This document shows, in pieces, positions 1-4,442 of a stretch of 5,240 bases of DNA. Numbering within the stretch: the stretch's first letter is position 1; each line of letters begins with the position of its first letter. The position numbers and the translations under genes were made by a program. This DNA is from an uncultured Bacillota bacterium (GTDB lineage: Bacteria; Bacillota; Sulfobacillia; UBA995; UBA9673): positions 1 through 5,240 of the forward strand of contig CALMHV010000137.1 of assembly GCA_937863905.1 (NCBI GenBank), read 5' to 3'. Below the pieces are notes generated by a model that saw nothing but the letters and a program-made list of their open reading frames with translations, was not told where the DNA came from and did not search any database.

Positions 1-80
1 AGCTTCTCCTTGCGCTATACTACCTTTGGTCCCACTTACAGCCACGCCCTGAGCGGCTTTCTCCGTTCTCCAGGTCCCGA

Positions 81-86
81 AGGGAG
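81..86 (+). promoter_or_regulatory. Ribosome binding site fixing a TTG start
   Basis: AGGGAG, inside the purine run AAGGGAGAG (80-88), lies 9 nt before the TTG at 96. No ATG or GTG in this frame gives a better start: the next in-frame GTG (207) falls inside the conserved N-terminal region and the first in-frame ATG lies past the PLP lysine. The site therefore supports an unusual TTG initiation codon for the aminotransferase. Confidence 0.7.
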
Positions 87-95
87 AGTCAAGAC

Positions 96-1304
96 TTGTC
101 CACCAGCACCATTCGACTGACCAAGAGAGCTCTCGGCATCCAGCCTTCAGCCACTCTCGCCGTGGACGCCCGGGCCAAGGCCTTGGCCGCCGAGGGTCGC
201 GACATCGTGAACCTCGGGGTCGGGGAGCCCGACTTCCTGCCGCCTCCGGCCGCGACGGAGGCCGCCCTGACCGCCATCCGCGAAGGCTTCGCCAAGTACA
301 CCGTAGCGGCCGGCTTCCTCGAACTCCGTCAGGCCATCGCCGAGAAGCTGCTCGTCGACAACGGTCTGGAGTACAAGCCTGAACAGATCGTCGTCTCGAC
401 CGGGGCCAAGCAGGCCCTGTACAACGCGTTCCAGGTCCTCTGCGAGGAGGGCGACGAGGTCCTCATCCCGTCCCCCTACTGGGTCACCTATCCCGAGCAG
501 GTGCGCCTGGCCGGCGGTATCCCGGTCTTCGTGGAGTCCGACGCGAAGGCCGGCTACCACATCGAGGTCGCCGCGCTCGAGGCCAAACTCACGCCGCGAA
601 CTCGCCTCCTGGTCCTCAACAGCCCGTGTAACCCCACCGGCGCCATCGAGACGCCGGAGTCCATCCAGGCCATCGCCGAGTTCGCGGTCCGTCACGACCT
701 TTCCATCATCTCCGACGAGATCTACGAGAAGCTCGTCTACCACGGCGCCGTCCACAAGAGCCCGGCGGCTGTCTCGCCCGAGGCGAAGCGGCGCACCGTG
801 GTCGTCAACGGGGCCTCCAAAGCCTACGCCATGACCGGCTGGCGTATCGGCTACGCCGCGGCCGAACCGCCCGTCGCCAAGGCCATGGCCGAGTTCCAGG
901 GTCACGTCACCTCCAACGCCAACTCCATCGCCCAGAAGGCCCTTTTGGGCGCGCTTCGCGGCGACGCGGATGCGGTGGCCAAGATGGTCAGGGAGTTCGA
1001 GGCCCGCCGGGACTATACGGTGAGGCGTCTCAAGGCCATGCCGGGCCTGGAGGTTCCCGATCCGCAGGCCGCCTTCTACGTCTTCCCGACTCTGGGCGAC
1101 CTCGTCGGCCGCAAGGTGGCCGGGAAGGTCGTGCGGAACGGAGACGACCTAACTGTCGCCCTCCTGGACGGGACCGGAGTCGCCGTTGTCCCGGGCGCCT
1201 GTTTCGGCCGGCCCGACGCTTTCCGTATCTCGTACGCCACGTCCATGGCGAACCTGGCCAAGGGACTGGACAGGATAGAGCAGGCCCTGCGGGCCGCGAA
1301 GTAG
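96..1304 (+). CDS. aspC: Class I PLP aminotransferase, aspartate aminotransferase type (Ib subgroup)
   Basis: The 402-residue product is a fold-type I aminotransferase that probably exchanges amino groups between aspartate and 2-oxoglutarate in the cytosol. It closely resembles, from memory, the Thermus-type (Ib) enzymes of about 385 residues. Visible landmarks are an N-terminal arm (residues 11-28), NLGVGEPDF (39-47), STGAKQALYN (101-110), SPYWVTYPE (126-134) with the ring-stacking Trp129, NSPCNPTG (175-182), SDEIYE (206-211), the PLP-binding Lys242 in SKAYAMTGWRIGY, and FRISYATS (376-383) whose Arg377 should bind the substrate carboxylate. The TTG start is set by the upstream ribosome binding site. 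murD follows after 27 bp, so the two are probably co-transcribed. Some Ib enzymes also act on prephenate (arogenate route), and sequence reading alone cannot exclude that. Family assignment is firm; exact substrate is inferred. Confidence 0.93.
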   Translation: MSTSTIRLTKRALGIQPSATLAVDARAKALAAEGRDIVNLGVGEPDFLPPPAATEAALTAIREGFAKYTVAAGFLELRQAIAEKLLVDNGLEYKPEQIVVSTGAKQALYNAFQVLCEEGDEVLIPSPYWVTYPEQVRLAGGIPVFVESDAKAGYHIEVAALEAKLTPRTRLLVLNSPCNPTGAIETPESIQAIAEFAVRHDLSIISDEIYEKLVYHGAVHKSPAAVSPEAKRRTVVVNGASKAYAMTGWRIGYAAAEPPVAKAMAEFQGHVTSNANSIAQKALLGALRGDADAVAKMVREFEARRDYTVRRLKAMPGLEVPDPQAAFYVFPTLGDLVGRKVAGKVVRNGDDLTVALLDGTGVAVVPGACFGRPDAFRISYATSMANLAKGLDRIEQALRAAK

Positions 1305-1331
1305 GCAGGCAGGGAAAGGGGTTGGGGCCGC

Positions 1332-2843
1332 ATGCCCGGTGACCGCGACCGCATCCTGAGGGAGCTTCGCCGCCGGCGGATAGCCATCGTCGGGCTGGGC
1401 GTCAGTAACCAAGCCTTGCTGCGGTTCCTCCTGGCCCGAGGGGCGCGGCAGGTCACGGCCGGCGACATGAAGACCGCCGACCAGCTCGGTCCGTCCACCG
1501 ACTGGCTCCGGTCCCTGTCCGGCGTGGACCTTCGTTTCGGCCCCGGGTACCTCGACGTCCTGGCCGAGGCAGACATCGTCTTCCTGACTCCGGGTATCCG
1601 CAAGGACCTCCCCGAGATAGCCGCGGCGCGGGCGCGCGGGGCCACCATCACCTCGGAGATGGGCCTCTTCCTCCAGCTTTGCCGGGCCCGCACCGTTGGC
1701 GTGACCGGCAGTGCCGGGAAGACCACGACGACGGCCCTCGTCGGCGACATGCTCACCCGGTCGGGTCACAAGGTCTTCGTCGGCGGGAACATCGGCACGC
1801 CCCTCATCGAGCGGGTCCTGGACTTCGGCCCGGACGAGATTGTGGTCCTGGAACTCTCGAGCTTCCAGCTCCAACTCGTGGACCGGAGCCCGAACGTGGG
1901 GGCCGTCCTCAACATCGCCCCCAACCATCTTGACGTGCACCGCGACATGGCGGAGTACGTGGGCGCCAAGAAGGGCATCTACCGCTACCAGCGGCCCGGC
2001 GACTGGGCCGTCTTCGGGGCCGACGATGCCGAGACCCTGGCCATGGCCCGCGAGCGGGCGGGGATGGAGGGCGGCCCAGCCTCCGGCGGGGTGGGCCTCT
2101 TCGGCCGGTCCGAACCGCCCGGCGCCCTGAACGGTCTCTCCATCGGGGCCCGGGGCTGGATTGACGGCGAGCATCTGGTCGCGGCCGTGCCCGAGAAGCG
2201 GCGGTTCTGCCCTGTCGCCGGCGTGCGCCTGCGAGGCGAGCACAACCTCCTGAACCTCCTGGCCGCCACCTTGGTCTCCGTCCTGGCCGGCGGGCGCCTC
2301 GAGGCCGCCCAGCAGGTGGCCACGACCTTCCAGACCCTCGAGCACCGCCTGGAGCTGGTGGCGGAGGTCGGCGGGGTCACTTTCATCAACGACTCCATCG
2401 GCACTTCCCCCGACCGCACGGAGGTCGCCCTGGCCGCCTTCCCGGCCCCCATCCATCTCATCCTCGGTGGGTACGACAAGAAGCTTCCCTTCGACGCCTT
2501 GGGCGAGATTGTGGTCCGGGGGGGGAAGGTGCGGAAGGTCGTGCTCCTCGGGCAGACGGCCCCGAAAATCCGCCGGGCCTTGGAGGAGGCGATGAGCGGC
2601 CTGCGGTCGCCGGCCGTCCCGTCGGCCGGGCCCCCGTCCGCGCCGACGGCGTTGCCGCTCGTCATCGCCGAGGTGGCCACCCTCGAGGACGCCATCCGGG
2701 AGGCCCGCTCGGATGCCGTTCCCGGCACGACCGTTCTCCTCTCACCGGCTTGCGCCAGCTTCGACATGTTCCAGAACTTCGAGGCCCGCGGGGCGGCGTT
2801 CAAGGAGGCCGTGCTAAGAGTCGCTGAGGGCCGGAGCGGCTAG
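1332..2843 (+). CDS. murD: MurD-family UDP-N-acetylmuramoyl-L-alanine--glutamate ligase (NDSI variant)
   Basis: A 503-residue Mur ligase that should add glutamate to UDP-MurNAc-L-Ala with ATP, in cytosolic peptidoglycan precursor synthesis. The N-terminal Rossmann domain starts at IAIVGLGVSN (17-26). The central ATPase has the P-loop GVTGSAGKTTTT (123-134, Lys130), LELSSFQL (173-180, Glu174), NIAPNHLDVH (194-203) and YVGAKKGIY (209-217), where Lys213 matches the carbamylated lysine. The C-terminal domain has GEHNLLN (302-308), HRLELV (338-343), NDSIGTSPD (353-361), GGYDK (379-383) and SPACASFDMFQNFEARG (471-487). It is longer than the usual 440-460 residues, partly because of a Pro/Ala/Ser-rich insert (about 422-442). 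Ile356 replaces the lysine of the NDSK motif of E. coli MurD, so an L-glutamate-adding MurD2-type enzyme is possible. AAAGGGG (1315-1321) lies 10 nt before the ATG. No dcw neighbours are present. The 3' end overlaps the convergent glycosylase gene by 30 bp. Confidence 0.93.
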   Translation: MPGDRDRILRELRRRRIAIVGLGVSNQALLRFLLARGARQVTAGDMKTADQLGPSTDWLRSLSGVDLRFGPGYLDVLAEADIVFLTPGIRKDLPEIAAARARGATITSEMGLFLQLCRARTVGVTGSAGKTTTTALVGDMLTRSGHKVFVGGNIGTPLIERVLDFGPDEIVVLELSSFQLQLVDRSPNVGAVLNIAPNHLDVHRDMAEYVGAKKGIYRYQRPGDWAVFGADDAETLAMARERAGMEGGPASGGVGLFGRSEPPGALNGLSIGARGWIDGEHLVAAVPEKRRFCPVAGVRLRGEHNLLNLLAATLVSVLAGGRLEAAQQVATTFQTLEHRLELVAEVGGVTFINDSIGTSPDRTEVALAAFPAPIHLILGGYDKKLPFDALGEIVVRGGKVRKVVLLGQTAPKIRRALEEAMSGLRSPAVPSAGPPSAPTALPLVIAEVATLEDAIREARSDAVPGTTVLLSPACASFDMFQNFEARGAAFKEAVLRVAEGRSG

Positions 2844-3512
2844 GGCTGGGGCCGGGCCTTCCCGGCTTGGTCGAGCCGGGTACTGGCCCCGGGCGGCCAG
2901 GTAGTGCGCCCACAAGAGCCGGGCCGCGACCGAGCGCCACGGCGCCCAGGCGCTGGCCAAGGCCTGCTGCTCAGCTTTCGTCGGAAGACCATCCAGGCGC
3001 TTGACTTCCCGGAGCGCTAGCGCCAACGCCAAGTCTCCCTGCGGCCAGACATCGGGACGACGCAGCGCCATCAGGTAGTAGATGTCTACACTCCAAGGCC
3101 CGAGCCCGGGAACGCCCAACAGGACCTGCCGACCCACATCATCGGGGCCGCGGGCCACCGCGGCGAGGTCGAGGCTTCCGCTGAGGATACGCGCGGCCAG
3201 GCCATAGCAGTAGTTGGCTTTCTGTCTGGTCAGCCCGAATTCCCTCAACCCGCTCACCTGCATCGCCTGGATCCCTTCCGGGGTCATAGCGCCAAGATGG
3301 TGGGCGAGTCGTCGATACAGCGTGCGCGCCGCGGCCAGCGACACCTGTTGCTCGAGGATGATACGAACGAGGGCGGAGAAACCGGGGCGTCGCCCCCACA
3401 TCGGAGGCTCGCCCAACCGGGCGAGGACGCCGCCAAGGTCGGGATCCGCGTCCGCCAACTGCCGTGCCCCCCTACTGAGAGAGGCCTGCGTCAGCCGCCG
3501 AGGTAGGTTCAT
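2814..3512 (-). CDS. HhH-GPD DNA glycosylase, AlkA-like (3-methyladenine glycosylase II family)
   Basis: A 232-residue base-excision repair enzyme that probably removes alkylated purines from DNA. It shows FSALVRIILEQQVSLAAA (residues 45-62), the helix-hairpin-helix LLGVPGLGPW (131-140), then WPQGDLALAL (156-165), where Asp160 is the expected catalytic aspartate. A C-terminal WAPWRSVAARLLW follows, typical of AlkA/MAG-type enzymes. No four-cysteine iron-sulfur motif of the Nth/MutY type is present. E. coli AlkA (282 residues) has an extra N-terminal domain that this protein lacks. The ATG at 3512 was chosen because it overlaps the stop of the upstream DinB-family gene (ATGA, 3512-3509), as in translational coupling. 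The open frame runs on to 3671, but that extension is Pro/Gly-rich, lies opposite the DinB coding sequence and looks non-native. GGGAG directly abuts the ATG, too close for an ordinary ribosome binding site, which also favours coupling. The family is clear; substrate range is inferred. Confidence 0.9.
   Translation of the reverse strand: MNLPRRLTQASLSRGARQLADADPDLGGVLARLGEPPMWGRRPGFSALVRIILEQQVSLAAARTLYRRLAHHLGAMTPEGIQAMQVSGLREFGLTRQKANYCYGLAARILSGSLDLAAVARGPDDVGRQVLLGVPGLGPWSVDIYYLMALRRPDVWPQGDLALALALREVKRLDGLPTKAEQQALASAWAPWRSVAARLLWAHYLAARGQYPARPSREGPAPALAAPALSDS
2851..2880. repeat. Two alternative GCCGGG/CCCGGC hairpins just past the murD stop
   Basis: GCCGGG (2851-2856) can pair with CCCGGC (2861-2866) around a CCTT loop. 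Alternatively CCCGGCT (2861-2867) can pair with AGCCGGG (2874-2880) around a 6-nt loop. The middle arm is shared, so only one hairpin can form at a time. The stems lie 8-37 nt after the murD stop and inside the 3' part of the opposite-strand glycosylase gene. No T-run follows on either strand, so this is not a standard intrinsic terminator. It could still slow convergent transcription, or be a by-product of GC-rich Pro/Ala/Arg codons. Confidence 0.35.
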
Positions 3513-4009
3513 CTCCCGCTTGAGTCCGGGGCGATCGGATAGTCCATCGCCGCGGCCGGCTTCCCCAGCAGCCGGCACATCGCCACGATCTGTCCCTGGT
3601 GGTGGTAGATGTGCGTCAGGGGGCGCATGAACACGTGCGCCGGAAGCAGCAGGCGTTCCTTGTTTCCCCAAGTCATCATCCGGCGGGCCGTGTTGAGTTC
3701 TTCTCCCGAGGCGGCCCGCAGGTACTTCTCAGTCGCCGAGAAGACCCGCCGGCGGTAGGCCTCCAGCGACTCGACCGTGGGGTAGTCCGAGTCGTTATCG
3801 TCGACCTGGATGCGGCCCTCCAGCACCCCTATCCAGTACTCCTCTCCGCCGATCACATGGTGCAACTGCAGCCGCACCGAAGGATAGCCAAAGCCGGCCA
3901 ACTCGCGGTCCAGCTCCTCCGCGCTGAGCTGGCGGCAGTGCGCCAACAGTCTTTGCAGGCTGCTGTGAGCGCGCTCATGGAAGTCAAGCAGCGCCTCGGC
4001 CGTGTGCAT
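3509..4009 (-). CDS. DinB-family (DinB/YfiT four-helix) putative metal-dependent protein
   Basis: A 166-residue cytosolic protein of the DinB/YfiT-like superfamily. The expected metal ligands are visible: a first histidine in LHHVIGGEEYW (His51, or His50) on helix 2, and His133 and His137 in LTHIYHHQGQ on a later helix, followed by the typical MCRLLGKP tail of that helix. Length agrees with the usual 150-175 residues. Some relatives are thiol (bacillithiol or mycothiol) transferases and several are induced by DNA damage; the actual reaction here is unknown. The start at 4009 is chosen over the longer frame (to 4096) because AAGGAGGG lies 7 nt upstream and MHTAEALLDFHERA is a natural helix 1 start. 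The 29 extra residues of the longer frame are Arg-rich and would cover the intergenic palindrome. The gene is first in an operon with the glycosylase, overlapping it by 4 nt, which hints at a role in damage response. This is not DNA polymerase IV, which shares the name. Confidence 0.85.
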   Translation of the reverse strand: MHTAEALLDFHERAHSSLQRLLAHCRQLSAEELDRELAGFGYPSVRLQLHHVIGGEEYWIGVLEGRIQVDDNDSDYPTVESLEAYRRRVFSATEKYLRAASGEELNTARRMMTWGNKERLLLPAHVFMRPLTHIYHHQGQIVAMCRLLGKPAAAMDYPIAPDSSGR

Positions 4010-4016
4010 GAGTCGG

Positions 4017-4024
4017 CCCTCCTT
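4017..4024 (-). promoter_or_regulatory. Consensus ribosome binding site of the DinB-family gene
   Basis: On the minus strand AAGGAGGG lies 7 nt before the ATG at 4009. It is a near-perfect anti-16S match and decides the start in favour of 4009 over the in-frame ATGs at 4045 and 4096. Confidence 0.85.
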
Positions 4025-4065
4025 GGCGGACGAACTCCGGGACATGAGTCTGGTCTGGCCGGTTT

Positions 4066-4083
4066 CGACGCGGGCCCGCGTCG
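4066..4083. repeat. Perfect 18-nt palindrome between divergent genes
   Basis: CGACGCGGGCCCGCGTCG is its own exact reverse complement (two 9-nt arms, no spacer). It lies 57 bp upstream of the DinB-family start and 28 bp upstream of the -35 box of the aspS promoter. It could be a dimeric regulator's operator serving either divergent unit, or chance in GC-rich DNA. A hairpin could form only by giving up central pairs for a loop. No second copy was found in the window. Confidence 0.6.
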
Positions 4084-4111
4084 CCCTGCGAACCACAAGA
4101 GGCCGTACCTT

Positions 4112-4141
4112 TTGACTCGGCTGCCCCCGTGGTGCTACAAT
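4112..4141 (+). promoter_or_regulatory. Sigma-A-type promoter with extended -10 for the T-box/aspS unit
   Basis: TTGACT (4112-4117) as -35 is separated by 18 bp from TACAAT (4136-4141) as -10. A TG at 4133-4134 gives an extended -10 element (TGCTACAAT). Each hexamer differs from consensus by one base. Transcription should begin near 4148, about 25 nt before the base of T-box Stem I and about 295 nt before the aspS ATG. The AT-rich hexamers stand out against the GC-rich surroundings. Confidence 0.85.
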
Positions 4142-4356
4142 CGGGAAAACTTCTGCCTTGTGGCCGACGATGCGTGAGACCCAGTAAGGCCGCTTGGAGC
4201 GCCCGAGAGAGCCGGTAACGAACGGGTGGGAGCCGGCGCGCGGCCGCGGTCCGAAGACAGTTCACAAGCCGGCGGGCGGCGCCCGCTACAGCGCCACCGG
4301 ACGCCAGGCGCCCGGACCAGAGCCTTCCCCGCTTGCGTCAAGCGGAGAGGGAAGAA

Positions 4357-4384
4357 AAGGGTGGCACCGCGGTCTCCGCCCCTT
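4357..4384 (+). promoter_or_regulatory. T-box antiterminator
   Basis: Helix A1 pairs AAGGG (4357-4361) with CCCTT (4380-4384). The 7-nt bulge TGGCACC (4362-4368) presents TGGC to the tRNA acceptor end. Helix A2 pairs GCGG (4369-4372) with CCGC (4376-4379) across a TCT loop. The conserved T-box sequence AGGGTGGCACCGCG runs 4358-4371. The 3' strand is also the 5' arm of the terminator, so the two folds exclude each other. Confidence 0.93.
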
Positions 4385-4402
4385 ACGGGGTGGAGGCTTT
4401 TT
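4372..4402 (+). terminator. Intrinsic terminator of the T-box leader
   Basis: GTCTCCGCCCC (4372-4382) pairs over 11 positions (two of them G-T) with GGGGTGGAGGC (4387-4397) around a TTAC loop, followed at once by five Ts (4398-4402). It ends transcription 40 nt before aspS when tRNA-Asp is charged. It shares 4372-4384 with the antiterminator. Confidence 0.93.
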
Positions 4403-4427
4403 GATTCCGCGGGGCGATGTCGTCGCC

Positions 4428-4435
4428 AGGGAGGT
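4428..4435 (+). promoter_or_regulatory. Ribosome binding site of aspS
   Basis: AGGGAGGT lies 7 nt before the ATG at 4443 and downstream of the leader terminator. This strong site fixes the aspS start and is not covered by the terminator fold, so control appears to be at transcription and not at translation. Confidence 0.85.
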
Positions 4436-4442
4436 CTTGCTA

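Larger units (their letters stand above)
4172..4402 (+). ncRNA. T-box riboswitch leader, tRNA-Asp responsive (GAC specifier)
   Basis: This leader lets uncharged tRNA-Asp switch on aspS transcription by antitermination. Stem I has a base helix GTGAG (4174-4178) with TTCAC (4261-4265), and an internal loop with the AGTA box (4183-4186) facing GAA (4253-4255) and the specifier GAC (4256-4258). An upper helix GGCCGC (4188-4193) pairs with GCGGTC (4246-4251). Distal elements AGAGAG (4206-4211) and GGGTGGGAG (4224-4232) match the conserved AG bulge and GNUG-type loop. Hairpins at 4272-4286 and 4291-4311 fill the Stem II region. Stem III pairs CTTCC-CCGCTT (4324-4334) with AAGCGG-AGAG-GGAAG (4340-4354). 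The antiterminator and terminator follow. GAC encodes Asp, and TGGC in the T-box bulge (4362-4365) pairs with a GCCA tRNA end, matching the G discriminator of tRNA-Asp. Exact 5' and Stem II boundaries are approximate. Confidence 0.95.

Noticed and set aside
16..21. TATACT as a possible -10 box for the aminotransferase gene
   Set aside because: The matching -35 region would lie before the first base of the window and there is no proper extended -10 TG, so it cannot be judged. The 95 bp before the gene otherwise show only the ribosome binding site.
40..62. Weak hairpin AGC-CGC/GCG-GCT followed by TTTCT, as a terminator of an upstream gene
   Set aside because: The stem is only 6 bp with a 2-nt bulge and the T-run is short and interrupted; no upstream gene end is visible to support it.
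147..905. Long minus-strand open frame opposite the aminotransferase
   Set aside because: The product is Gly/Asp/Arg-rich with no recognisable domain, a shadow typical of GC-rich coding sequence.
1149..2456. 435-codon minus-strand open frame opposite murD
   Set aside because: Low-complexity Gly/Asp/Glu/Ala composition without motifs, fully covered by a clear MurD on the other strand.
3513..3671. N-terminal extension of the glycosylase reading frame to the ATG at 3671
   Set aside because: It would overlap the DinB-family coding sequence by more than 150 bp, its sequence is Pro/Gly/Ala-rich and unlike HhH-GPD proteins, and the ATGA junction gives a better start.
4010..4096. Longer DinB-family start at 4096 or 4045
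   Set aside because: Neither has a ribosome binding site like AAGGAGGG before 4009, and the added residues are Arg-rich and not part of the DinB fold.
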